From Vibrio sp. UCD-FRSSP16_30 (GTDB lineage Bacteria > Pseudomonadota > Gammaproteobacteria > Enterobacterales > Vibrionaceae): DNA of 64,000 nucleotides. Position 1 is the stretch's first letter, and the number at the start of each line of letters is the position of its first letter. Positions 39,097 to 48,061 of the stretch are shown here, one piece after another. A program made the translations under genes and the position numbers. The stretch is taken from contig NZ_LZFW01000013.1 in assembly GCF_001676025.1 (NCBI RefSeq), forward strand, positions 94,753-158,752. The letters run 5' to 3'. Under the pieces are notes generated by a model. It saw only the letters and a list, made by a program, of their open reading frames with translations, made no database searches and was not told the origin of the DNA.

Positions 39097-39280
39097 TAGC
39101 GTTGAAATATTGTTACGTATTTGTATCTCTTATAGTACACCTATTTTATTCAGTGGCTTAATGCTAAAAAGAAAATCTTTTATGTTTCAAGCAAATCTGT
39201 TTTTTCATGTCTAGTCTTAATGTTGGGATAAGCGGAACGACTAGCTTGGATCTTATAACATTTTAAAGGGGATTTTTGTT

Positions 39281-41215
39281 ATGAGTATTTTTGAACATTT
39301 CCAGCATAGATATGAAGCAGCAAAAGAAGAAGAGCTCTCCATTCAAGAGTTTTTATCATTGTGTCACGACGATAAGATGGCGTACGCCAACGCAGCTGAG
39401 CGCCTACTACAAGCCATTGGCGAGCCAGAACTGATTGATACTGCACTCGATCCACAAATGAGTCGCATCTTTTCCAATCGGGTAATCGCGCGATATGACA
39501 CTTTCAAAGACTTTTATGGCATGGAAGACGCGATTGAACAAATCGTTTCCTATCTCAAACATGCCGCTCAAGGTCTCGAAGAGAAAAAACAAATCCTCTA
39601 CCTGTTAGGCCCTGTTGGCGGTGGTAAATCATCCATCGCAGAAAAACTCAAAGCCTTAATGCAACAACTGCCTATTTATGTACTGTCGGCTAATGGTGAA
39701 CGCAGTCCGGTCAATGACCATCCTTTCTGCCTATTTGACCCTGTAGAAGATGCTGAAATACTTCGCAGTGAGTATGGCATCAACAAACGATACTTAGGCT
39801 CAATTATGTCACCGTGGGCAGCCAAGCGTTTGCACGAGTTTGGCGGCGATATTACCCAATTTAAAGTCATCAAATTACGTCCGTCCATTCTTGATCAAAC
39901 CGGCATAGCAAAAACAGAACCTGGGGATGAGAACAACCAAGACATCTCATCATTGGTCGGTAAAATTGATATTCGTAAACTAGAACACTATTCACAAGAT
40001 GATCCTGATGCCTACAGTTACTCGGGCGCTTTATGTAAAGCAAACCAAGGGCTAATGGAGTTTGTCGAGATGTTTAAAGCGCCGATCAAAGTGCTTCATC
40101 CATTACTCACAGCCACCCAAGAAGGCAACTTTAACGGCACAGAGGGCTTATCTGCCCTTCCCTTTGACGGAATGATACTTGCTCACTCCAATGAATCAGA
40201 GTGGCAAACATTTCGCAATAACAAGAATAACGAAGCCTTTTTGGACCGTGTCTATATTGTCAAAGTGCCCTACTGTCTTCGCGTTTCTGAAGAAGTCAAA
40301 ATATACAATAAGCTTTTACAAAACAGTGAATTATCACATGCACCATGCTCACCTAGCACTCTTGATATGCTGGCACAATTTAGTATTTTGTCGCGCTTAA
40401 AAGATCCAGAAAATTCATCTCTATTTAGTAAAATGCGAGTCTACGATGGTGAGACATTAAAAGACACCGACCCGAAGGCAAAAAGCCATCAGGAATATAA
40501 AGATTTTGCCGGCATGGATGAAGGCATGTCAGGTCTATCGACGCGATTTGCTTTTAAAATTTTGTCACGAGTGTTTAACTTTGACCAAACCGAAGTCGCC
40601 GCTAACCCTGTGCATTTATTCTATGTGATTGAGCAACAAGTAGAGCGAGAGCAATTTCCCGCCGATCAAGCAGAGCGTTACCTAGAATTTGTAAAAGGCT
40701 TCTTAGTGCCGCGTTACGTTGAATTTATCGGTAAAGAGATTCAAACCGCCTATCTTGAGTCTTACTCTGAATACGGGCAAAACATCTTTGACCGTTACGT
40801 CACCTATGCCGACTTTTGGATACAAGATCAAGAGTATCGAGATCCAGAAACCGGACAATTATTTGACCGTTCATCGTTAAACGGTGAGCTTGAGAAAATC
40901 GAAAAAACCGCCGGCATCAGTAATCCCAAGGATTTTCGAAACGAAATCGTAAATTTTGTTTTACGTGCTCGCGCCAATAACGGCGGAACCAACCCTCTTT
41001 GGACAAGCTATGAAAAGCTGCGCACGGTCATTGAAAAGAAAATGTTTTCCAATACCGAAGAGCTGCTTCCTGTTATCTCGTTTAATGCCAAAACATCCAC
41101 AGAAGATCAGAAAAAGCACGATGATTTTGTAGCAAGGATGATGGAGAAAGGTTATACCGAAAAGCAAGTGCGCTTACTTTCTGAGTGGTATTTACGCGTT
41201 CGTAAATCATCCTAA
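39281..41215 (+). CDS. yeaG: PrkA-family serine protein kinase YeaG
   Basis: This 644-residue protein has an N-terminal AAA-type PrkA domain and a C-terminal kinase-like domain. Walker A (GPVGGGKSS) starts at G110. It is related to Bacillus PrkA and E. coli YeaG, which is an RpoS-dependent stress and nitrogen-starvation factor. It forms a module with yeaH and spoVR immediately downstream in the same direction. The stop lies 229 bp before yeaH with an intervening 9-bp tandem repeat. Confidence 0.95.
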   Translation: MSIFEHFQHRYEAAKEEELSIQEFLSLCHDDKMAYANAAERLLQAIGEPELIDTALDPQMSRIFSNRVIARYDTFKDFYGMEDAIEQIVSYLKHAAQGLEEKKQILYLLGPVGGGKSSIAEKLKALMQQLPIYVLSANGERSPVNDHPFCLFDPVEDAEILRSEYGINKRYLGSIMSPWAAKRLHEFGGDITQFKVIKLRPSILDQTGIAKTEPGDENNQDISSLVGKIDIRKLEHYSQDDPDAYSYSGALCKANQGLMEFVEMFKAPIKVLHPLLTATQEGNFNGTEGLSALPFDGMILAHSNESEWQTFRNNKNNEAFLDRVYIVKVPYCLRVSEEVKIYNKLLQNSELSHAPCSPSTLDMLAQFSILSRLKDPENSSLFSKMRVYDGETLKDTDPKAKSHQEYKDFAGMDEGMSGLSTRFAFKILSRVFNFDQTEVAANPVHLFYVIEQQVEREQFPADQAERYLEFVKGFLVPRYVEFIGKEIQTAYLESYSEYGQNIFDRYVTYADFWIQDQEYRDPETGQLFDRSSLNGELEKIEKTAGISNPKDFRNEIVNFVLRARANNGGTNPLWTSYEKLRTVIEKKMFSNTEELLPVISFNAKTSTEDQKKHDDFVARMMEKGYTEKQVRLLSEWYLRVRKSS

Positions 41216-41255
41216 ACGCAATCAGATGGACTATAGCCCTTTTATTAATACGCCC

Positions 41256-41318
41256 TTAGTAATTTTAGTAATTTTAGTAATTTTAGTAATTTTAGTAATT
41301 TTAGTAATTTTAGTAATT
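41256..41318. repeat. 9-bp tandem array (TTTTAGTAA)n
   Basis: Seven copies of TAGTAA occur at exact 9-bp spacing in an otherwise uniform TTTTAGTAA array. It lies between yeaG and yeaH, is entirely AT-rich and carries stop codons in many phases. The identical copies suggest recent expansion or slippage. Confidence 0.95.
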
Positions 41319-41444
41319 GTTGAGAAAGAGCTATAGAGGCAACCTTAGGTTGTCGCGCAAGGAATATACTCGTGTCACCACAGCTAGACGGCACGAGTAT
41401 CACCCCACTATATTTTTATTAGATATGAGTAATCGAGGTGGCGC

Positions 41445-42716
41445 ATGGCTCAGTTTATTGACCGAAGGCTAAACGGCAAAAATAAAAGTACTGTCAATCG
41501 ACAGCGCTTTATTCGTCGTCATAAACAAAAGATAAAAGAAGCGGTGTCCGATGCGGTCAATCGACGTTCAATTACGGATACCGAAACTGGCGAAGACATC
41601 ACTCTACCTAAAAGCGACATTACCGAACCTTTTTTTCATCAAGGTAAAGGGGGCTTACAAGAGCGAGTTCACCCCGGTAACGACCAGTTTATCCGTGGTG
41701 ACAAAATAGATCGCCCACCCGGTGGCGGTGGAAACGGTGGTGCTGGTGAGGGAGACGCTAGTGCTGACGGAGAAGGCCAAGATGAGTTTATTTTTCAAAT
41801 ATCCAAAGACGAATATCTGGATATATTATTTGAAGATCTCGCCCTTCCTAACCTAGAAAAAAAACAAGTCAACAAGATCACTGAATGGAAAACGCATCGC
41901 GCTGGTTATCAAACTGCGGGCATCCCCTCTAATATTTCCGTTGTACGCTCTCTTAGACAATCTCTCGCACGGCGCACTGCAATGTCAGCTGGTAAAAAAC
42001 GTCGCCTCAATGAACTAGAGCAACAACTCAGTTTTTTGAGCCACAATGAGCCGGCAATACCATTGCAAGAAAACGAGATTAAACAACAAATCGAAGATAT
42101 TCGCGATCAAATCCGCCGAGTACCCTTTATTGATACCTTTGATCTTAGGTATAAAAACTACGAAAAACGTCCCGTGCCTTCAAGCCAAGCCGTTATATTC
42201 TGTCTAATGGACGTATCTGGCTCAATGGATCAAGCAACTAAAGATATCGCCAAACGATTTTATGTCTTGCTGTATATGTTCTTAAATAGAACCTATGAAA
42301 ATGTTGAAGTGGTTTTTATTCGCCATCACACCCAAGCAAAAGAAGTGGATGAGCAAGAATTTTTTTATTCTCAGGAAACGGGCGGCACTATCGTTTCTAG
42401 CGCATTAAAATTGATGGATGACATTCTTAAAGAGCGCTACCCAACAAATCAATGGAATATCTACGCCGCTCAAGCATCCGATGGCGATAATTGGGCCGAC
42501 GACTCTCCTCGATGTAAGAAAATACTCAGCGAAGATCTGCTGCCCATTTGCCAATATTATTCCTATATCGAAATCACTCGTCGTAGCCATCAGACCCTAT
42601 GGCATGAATATGAAAAACTTGGCAACGAAACGGATAATTTTGCGATGAAAAATATCCGAACAACGGAAGACATCTTCCCTGTCTTTAGGGAGCTGTTTCA
42701 AAAGGAAAGCAGTTGA
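41445..42716 (+). CDS. yeaH: YeaH/YhbH family protein (DUF444)
   Basis: The product has 423 residues. The N-terminus is basic ([19 protein letters not shown]) and followed by a Gly-rich linker ([16 protein letters not shown]). A von Willebrand factor A-type domain begins around residue 245, with the MIDAS motif DVSGSMD (D256, S258, S260). The family pairs with PrkA/YeaG kinases. YeaH has been implicated in stress survival with YeaG, but its biochemical role is unresolved. It is 22 bp before spoVR. Confidence 0.93.
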   Translation: MAQFIDRRLNGKNKSTVNRQRFIRRHKQKIKEAVSDAVNRRSITDTETGEDITLPKSDITEPFFHQGKGGLQERVHPGNDQFIRGDKIDRPPGGGGNGGAGEGDASADGEGQDEFIFQISKDEYLDILFEDLALPNLEKKQVNKITEWKTHRAGYQTAGIPSNISVVRSLRQSLARRTAMSAGKKRRLNELEQQLSFLSHNEPAIPLQENEIKQQIEDIRDQIRRVPFIDTFDLRYKNYEKRPVPSSQAVIFCLMDVSGSMDQATKDIAKRFYVLLYMFLNRTYENVEVVFIRHHTQAKEVDEQEFFYSQETGGTIVSSALKLMDDILKERYPTNQWNIYAAQASDGDNWADDSPRCKKILSEDLLPICQYYSYIEITRRSHQTLWHEYEKLGNETDNFAMKNIRTTEDIFPVFRELFQKESS

Positions 42717-42738
42717 GAAATACCGTTAAGGATGCGCT

Positions 42739-44265
42739 ATGTCAGTAGAAACAAAATCAAAAACATTACCAGATGGTCCCGATTGGACATTTAATCTGCT
42801 TGAGCAATACCACCAGCAAATTAAACGGGTTGCTCAGCACTATAAATTGGATACCTACCCCAACCAAATAGAAGTCATCACGGCCGAACAAATGATGGAT
42901 GCCTATTCCAGTATTGGCATGCCAATTAATTACCATCATTGGTCGTTTGGTAAGAAATTCATTCAAACACAGCAAAACTATAAACATGGGCAAATGGGTC
43001 TAGCCTATGAAATCGTCATCAACTCTAACCCTTGTATTGCCTATTTAATGGAAGAAAATACCGTCACCATGCAAGCGTTGGTCATGGCTCATGCAAGCTA
43101 TGGTCATAACTCGTTTTTTAAAGGTAACTATCTATTTAAGACTTGGACTGACGCCAGTTCCATTGTCGATTATCTGTTATTTGCGCGTAACTACATTACG
43201 CAATGTGAAGAAAAATACGGAGTCGATGAGGTAGAAAAGCTATTAGACTCCTGTCATGCCTTGATGAACTACGGTGTCGATCGCTATAAAAGGCCAGAAA
43301 AGATTTCCATTGCCGAAGAAACTGCCCGCCAACAAGAGAGAGAGCAATACCTGCAATCACAGGTTAATGAGTTGTGGCGTACGGTGCCTAAACACTCAGA
43401 CAGTTCGACTATGGAGAAGACACGCTTTCCTTCTGAGCCTCAAGAGAACATTTTATACTTTATAGAGAAACACGCGCCACTGCTTGAGTCTTGGCAGCGA
43501 GAGATCGTGCGTATCGTTCGTAAGGTAAGTCAGTACTTTTACCCGCAAAAGCAAACTCAAGTGATGAACGAAGGCTGGGCCACTTTCTGGCACTATACCA
43601 TTTTAAATCACCTGTATGATGAAGGGTTAACCTCCGATAAATTCATGCTTGAATTCTTACATAGCCATACCAGCGTTGTCGCTCAACCGGCTTATAACAG
43701 CCCTTACTTTAATGGAATTAACCCCTACGCGCTTGGCTTTGCCATGTTTCAGGATATTCGCCGAATATGCGAACAGCCAACCGATGAAGACAAAGAGTGG
43801 TTTCCTGAGCTTGCCGGCAGTGATTGGTTAACCTCCCTACATTTTGCAATGCAGAACTTTAAAGATGAAAGCTTTATTAGCCAATATTTATCACCAAAAC
43901 TGATTCGAGAATTTAAGCTATTCTCAATAAAAGATAATGACCGTAAAAATTACATTGAAATTGGCGCAATACACGATGAAATGGGTTACAAAGAGATCAG
44001 AGAAAAGCTCGCCGCTCAATACAATTTAAGTAATTTAGAACCTAACATTCAAGTCTGGAACGTCGATGTGAGAGGCGATCGATCCCTGACTTTGCGTCAT
44101 ATCCCCCATCAAAGAATTCCATTGGCTGAAAATCATGATGAGGTGCTCAAACACCTTTATCGATTGTGGGGCTTTGATGTGAAACTTGAAGAATTGAAAG
44201 AGTCAGGTCATAGCGACCTATTGGCCAGTTGCCCTAAACGCACCGATTATGGCAAATACATCTAA
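42739..44265 (+). CDS. SpoVR family protein (YcgB)
   Basis: The 508-residue product is a member of the SpoVR/YcgB family: GPDWTFNLLEQYHQQIKRVA at the N-terminus, NEGWATFWHYTILNHLYDEG in the middle and HIPHQRIPLAENHDEVLKHL near the end are characteristic. In Bacillus SpoVR is required for spore cortex formation; in gammaproteobacteria the function is open. It is directly downstream of yeaH and followed by a strong terminator, so yeaG-yeaH-spoVR is a single unit. In E. coli ycgB is elsewhere. Confidence 0.93.
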   Translation: MSVETKSKTLPDGPDWTFNLLEQYHQQIKRVAQHYKLDTYPNQIEVITAEQMMDAYSSIGMPINYHHWSFGKKFIQTQQNYKHGQMGLAYEIVINSNPCIAYLMEENTVTMQALVMAHASYGHNSFFKGNYLFKTWTDASSIVDYLLFARNYITQCEEKYGVDEVEKLLDSCHALMNYGVDRYKRPEKISIAEETARQQEREQYLQSQVNELWRTVPKHSDSSTMEKTRFPSEPQENILYFIEKHAPLLESWQREIVRIVRKVSQYFYPQKQTQVMNEGWATFWHYTILNHLYDEGLTSDKFMLEFLHSHTSVVAQPAYNSPYFNGINPYALGFAMFQDIRRICEQPTDEDKEWFPELAGSDWLTSLHFAMQNFKDESFISQYLSPKLIREFKLFSIKDNDRKNYIEIGAIHDEMGYKEIREKLAAQYNLSNLEPNIQVWNVDVRGDRSLTLRHIPHQRIPLAENHDEVLKHLYRLWGFDVKLEELKESGHSDLLASCPKRTDYGKYI

Positions 44266-44284
44266 TGGTATTTACTCAAACAAC

Positions 44285-44313
44285 AAAGGGAAGCGATAGT
44301 CGCTTCCCTTTTT
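44285..44313 (+). terminator. terminator of the yeaG-yeaH-spoVR unit
   Basis: AAAGGGAAGCGA and TCGCTTCCCTTT form a perfect 12-bp stem with a TAG loop, followed by TTTAT. Confidence 0.88.
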
Positions 44314-44337
44314 ATATTCATCAATGCCAAACCATAC

Positions 44338-44358
44338 TTATATCAATCGTAGTAATTA
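44338..44358. repeat. possible end fragment of repeat family 2
   Basis: TTATATCAATCGTAGTAAT differs by one base from the left terminus of the 19631-19796 element over its first 18 positions. It abuts the kdsB stop codon, just as the full copy abuts the purB stop. Confidence 0.5.
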
Positions 44359-45108
44359 ACGTTGAGAAAGTATCGCTCGCACCGCATCGAGATCATCTTG
44401 CGTATCCACACCCGGTGCTGGCGTTTCTTTTGCTAAGGCTACGTGAATTTTCTCACCATACCAAAGCACTCTTAGCTGCTCGAGGCTTTCGATTTTTTCA
44501 AGTACCGAAGGTGCCCAATTGATATAACGGCTAATGAAACCTGCACGGTAGGCATAAATACCAATATGCCTCATCAAAGGTTGCTTCAACTCAGATTTAT
44601 CGACGCTAAATTGGTCACGATCCCAAGGAATTGCGGCGCGACTAAAATATAAAGCATAGCCTTGATCATCGGTCACTACTTTAACCGCATTAGGGTTAAA
44701 GGCTTCATCGGCATCTTCAATAGCCACACCCAATGTCGCCATCGGCGCAATTGAAGCGGCTAAGTTATCGGCGACTTGTGAAATAACCGAAGGCGGGATT
44801 AACGGTTCGTCACCTTGTACGTTAACGACAATGTGTTCGTCGCTAATTCCTAATTTTTCAACAACCTCAGCTAAACGCTCGGTACCTGACTCGTGGGCTG
44901 TTGAGGTCATGCATACATCACCACCAAAGGCTAACACAACATCAGCAACTCGCTTATCATCAGTAGCAACAACAACCTGATCGGCGCCAGACTGAATCGC
45001 TTGTTGATAAACATGCTCAATCATCGGCTTACCACAGATATCCGCTAACGGCTTACCAGGAAGTCGAGTTGATTCATAACGTGCAGGAATAATGACCGTA
45101 AAAGCCAT
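44356..45108 (-). CDS. kdsB: 3-deoxy-manno-octulosonate cytidylyltransferase
   Basis: KdsB activates KDO with CTP to CMP-KDO for the LPS inner core. The product has 250 residues, the usual length, with [21 protein letters not shown] at the nucleotide-binding N-terminus, NVQGDEPLI and RHIGIYAYR blocks intact. The frame is open upstream to 45153, but the ATG at 45108 has AGGGA at correct spacing and the conserved start. It follows ycaR by one base, so lpxK-ycaR-kdsB is one operon. Confidence 0.97.
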   Translation of the reverse strand: MAFTVIIPARYESTRLPGKPLADICGKPMIEHVYQQAIQSGADQVVVATDDKRVADVVLAFGGDVCMTSTAHESGTERLAEVVEKLGISDEHIVVNVQGDEPLIPPSVISQVADNLAASIAPMATLGVAIEDADEAFNPNAVKVVTDDQGYALYFSRAAIPWDRDQFSVDKSELKQPLMRHIGIYAYRAGFISRYINWAPSVLEKIESLEQLRVLWYGEKIHVALAKETPAPGVDTQDDLDAVRAILSQR

Positions 45109-45109
45109 T

Positions 45110-45289
45110 TTAGCGTCCCTCATCCATTGATATAGTACGAGCTTCAGATTCAAGAAGCACTGGAATACCTTCTTTAATTGGGTAGGCCAATCGGTCTAGC
45201 TTACACACCAACTCATTTTTATCTTTATCAAAAGCCAGCTTACCTTTACACACTGGGCAAGCAACGATCTCTAACAACCTATGATCCAT
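45110..45289 (-). CDS. ycaR: Trm112 family protein YcaR
   Basis: A 59-residue protein read directly from the DNA. It starts [18 protein letters not shown] with the zinc-ribbon-like CPVC pair and the family tail [15 protein letters not shown]. coli YcaR is 60 residues and lies between lpxK and kdsB as here. Trm112 homologues activate methyltransferases in eukaryotes and archaea; the bacterial partner is unknown. It overlaps the lpxK end by 11 bp and ends one base before the kdsB start. Confidence 0.92.
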   Translation of the reverse strand: MDHRLLEIVACPVCKGKLAFDKDKNELVCKLDRLAYPIKEGIPVLLESEARTISMDEGR

Positions 45290-46277
45290 ATTCCTTCAAA
45301 ACCTCTTGAATTTTGTTCATGATCTTGTGACGATTTTCATCACTAATTTGTGCAGATACCGGTAAATACCACCAATTATCATCGGCAAATTCACGGCATT
45401 TAACAGCGTCTTTTTCTGTCATTATCAATTGCTCACCCTCGGTGAGCAAAGAGATAATCTCTGATTTGTGTAATGCTTTATGATCGGTGAAGCCTTTGCT
45501 ATTAACCACATCCGCTTGCATTGATTTTAAAGTATCAAAAAATCGAGGAGGATGACCAATGGCGGCAATCGCAAAAAGAGGCCCCAGTTCATTCACTGAA
45601 CGCTTCTCACCTGAAAGTAAATTGACCGCCAGCGTTGCTTGTAATGTCATGCTAATTTCGTGGTGTTGAGCAACACCACCATTAGTAATCAAAAAATCAA
45701 CATCACTTAAACGCGCCATACCTTCTCTCAAAGGCCCAAGAGGAATAAGCTGCTGATTACCAAAACGTCGCTGCCCATCAATCACAATCAACTCTATATC
45801 TCGCTGCAAGGCATAATGCTGTAGACCATCATCGGTAATCACAATATCAACATTGTGTTGCAATAAATGCTGCACAGCGTTTGCTCTTATGGGATCGACA
45901 ACTACAGTCGCACCCGTGCGCTGCGCAATCAGTTTTGGTTCATCACCGCAATACTGAGTCGGGGTTTCATTTCCGACAAGCAGAGGATAGCAAGGCGCTT
46001 TTCCTCCATAGCCGCGAGAGACCACACCGACGTTAAGCCCTTGAGCTTGTAAAGTCTCCACCAACCAAACGACAACGGGTGTTTTCCCGTTGCCTCCCGC
46101 AGTAATGTTACCCACTACCACCACCGGAATCGGCGCTTTAAAGCTGGCCTTTTGTCCGTTCAAATACGCGTATTTTCGTCTTTTGCTAATCCAAGCAAAT
46201 AACAAGCTCAATGGCCAAAGTACAGGCCAAAATAGCCAGCGAAGTGGATTAGAACTAAACCAAAGTAGGTGAATCAC
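45279..46277 (-). CDS. lpxK: tetraacyldisaccharide 4'-kinase
   Basis: LpxK phosphorylates the 4' position of tetraacyldisaccharide-1-phosphate to form lipid IVA, on the cytoplasmic face of the inner membrane. The product has 332 residues with an N-terminal membrane-anchoring helix ([14 protein letters not shown]) followed by the P-loop [15 protein letters not shown]. The DDGLQHY motif is present. It starts 3 bp after msbA in a lipid A export operon. Confidence 0.96.
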   Translation of the reverse strand: MIHLLWFSSNPLRWLFWPVLWPLSLLFAWISKRRKYAYLNGQKASFKAPIPVVVVGNITAGGNGKTPVVVWLVETLQAQGLNVGVVSRGYGGKAPCYPLLVGNETPTQYCGDEPKLIAQRTGATVVVDPIRANAVQHLLQHNVDIVITDDGLQHYALQRDIELIVIDGQRRFGNQQLIPLGPLREGMARLSDVDFLITNGGVAQHHEISMTLQATLAVNLLSGEKRSVNELGPLFAIAAIGHPPRFFDTLKSMQADVVNSKGFTDHKALHKSEIISLLTEGEQLIMTEKDAVKCREFADDNWWYLPVSAQISDENRHKIMNKIQEVLKEYGS

Positions 46278-46280
46278 GAA

Positions 46281-48029
46281 TCAATCACCGAACTGGATTT
46301 TATGTAGTTGTGCGTAGGCTTCGCCTTTTTCTAACAACTCGGCATGCGTACCACGTTCAATGATTTCACCGTCATCAACCACCAGTATTTCATCGGCGTT
46401 TTCGATAGTCGATAATCTGTGTGCAATCACCAACACCGTTTTATCTTTTTGTAGCTCATCAAGTGCCGACTGAATCGCTCTTTCTGATTCGGTATCTAAT
46501 GCAGAGGTTGCCTCATCAAGAATCAACACAGGCGCATCACGAAGCAGAGCACGAGCAATCGCCACTCTTTGGCGCTGTCCACCCGATAGGCTCGCGCCAT
46601 TCTCACCAATCATGGTGTCTAAGCCATCCGGTAAGTTCTTAGTAAACTCAAGAGCGTGAGCCAATTTAGCCGCATGTTCAATTTGCTCTCGGGTATATTC
46701 CCCTTCAGCAGCATAAGCAATGTTGTTGGCAATAGTATCGTTAAATAGGTGTACATTTTGCGAAACCAAACCGAACTGCTCACGTAAATTAGTCAGTTTA
46801 TATTGATTAATATTCTCGCCATCAAGCCAAATTTCGCCATTGTCTACTTCATAAAAACGAGTGAAGAGATTGGCAATGGTACTTTTGCCTGAGCCTGACC
46901 GTCCCACCAGTGCGACGGTCTTTCCTTGGGGAATGGTAAAGTCGACATGAGACAATGCTGGAGTCTCTTTACCTTGATAGGTAAATGTCACATCTTTTAC
47001 TTCTACACGGCCTTTAGCACGTTCAATGTGTTTATGACCACTGTCTTTCTCGGTATCTAAATCCATAAGAGAGAACAAGGTATGCGCTGCAGCCATACCG
47101 CGTTGGAAATCAGAAGTAACGTTAGTCAGAGATTTAAGCGGTCTCATCATGCCAAACATCGCTGAGAAGATAACCGTGAATGCACCCGGTGTCAGGGTGG
47201 CTCTGATTTGATCAAAGCTTGCTAAGTACAACACTGCCACCAAAGCAAAAGAGGCAATCAATTGTACGATTGGGTTAGCAGCCGCTTGCGCTGTGACCAT
47301 TTTCATAGTCTGTTGGCGCATGGTGTTGCTCACTTTATCAAAGCGCTCTTCTTCAACCTTTTGACCGCCATAACTTAATACGACTTTATGCCCTTTAAGC
47401 ATTTGCTCAGCAGAAGATGCCACGCTACCCATAGCGGTTTGCATATTTTTACTGATTTTACGAAAACGTTTTGACACGACACGAATGGCAAACGCAACCA
47501 CAGGTGCAACCACCAGAAGAACTAACGATAACTGCCAGCTATTCCAGAACATTAAGGTCAGTAGCCCAATAATGCTAGCCCCTTCACGTACCAGACTGAC
47601 GAGTGCTTTACTGGTTGCAGCCGCAACTTGTTCACTGTCGTAAGTAATGCGCGATAGCAATCCCCCCGTAGACTCTCTATCAAAGAAAGGAACAGGCATG
47701 TGCATGAAATGATTAAATATCGCACGGCGCATTAACATCACGACATTACCCGATACCCAACTCAAGCAGTAAGTCGATACAAAGCCCGAGAGACCTCTGA
47801 CTACGATCATACCAAAGATGATAAACGGTAATATTTTTAAGAAATTAGACTCGACATCACCAAAACCTTCATCCAGTAAAGGCTTTAATAAAGAGATCAT
47901 ATAGGTATCGGCAGCAGCATTAATAATCAATGCGAAGGCTGCAACGGCAAGTCCCAATTTATATAAACGAATGTATTTCCACAGTCGCGTAAATGTTTTC
48001 CAAGTAGACTCGTCTTCTAGTTGTGACAT
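46281..48029 (-). CDS. msbA: lipid A export ATP-binding/permease protein MsbA
   Basis: MsbA is the homodimeric ABC flippase that moves core-lipid A across the inner membrane. The product has 582 residues: six transmembrane helices in the N-terminal half, Walker A (GRSGSGKST) near residue 376, [16 protein letters not shown] as the signature and [10 protein letters not shown] as Walker B. Its length equals that of E. coli MsbA. It precedes lpxK by 3 bp and follows comEC by 32 bp. Confidence 0.97.
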   Translation of the reverse strand: MSQLEDESTWKTFTRLWKYIRLYKLGLAVAAFALIINAAADTYMISLLKPLLDEGFGDVESNFLKILPFIIFGMIVVRGLSGFVSTYCLSWVSGNVVMLMRRAIFNHFMHMPVPFFDRESTGGLLSRITYDSEQVAAATSKALVSLVREGASIIGLLTLMFWNSWQLSLVLLVVAPVVAFAIRVVSKRFRKISKNMQTAMGSVASSAEQMLKGHKVVLSYGGQKVEEERFDKVSNTMRQQTMKMVTAQAAANPIVQLIASFALVAVLYLASFDQIRATLTPGAFTVIFSAMFGMMRPLKSLTNVTSDFQRGMAAAHTLFSLMDLDTEKDSGHKHIERAKGRVEVKDVTFTYQGKETPALSHVDFTIPQGKTVALVGRSGSGKSTIANLFTRFYEVDNGEIWLDGENINQYKLTNLREQFGLVSQNVHLFNDTIANNIAYAAEGEYTREQIEHAAKLAHALEFTKNLPDGLDTMIGENGASLSGGQRQRVAIARALLRDAPVLILDEATSALDTESERAIQSALDELQKDKTVLVIAHRLSTIENADEILVVDDGEIIERGTHAELLEKGEAYAQLHKIQFGD

Positions 48030-48061
48030 AAGAATTGCTTTATTTTTTATTCAGTTAATTA

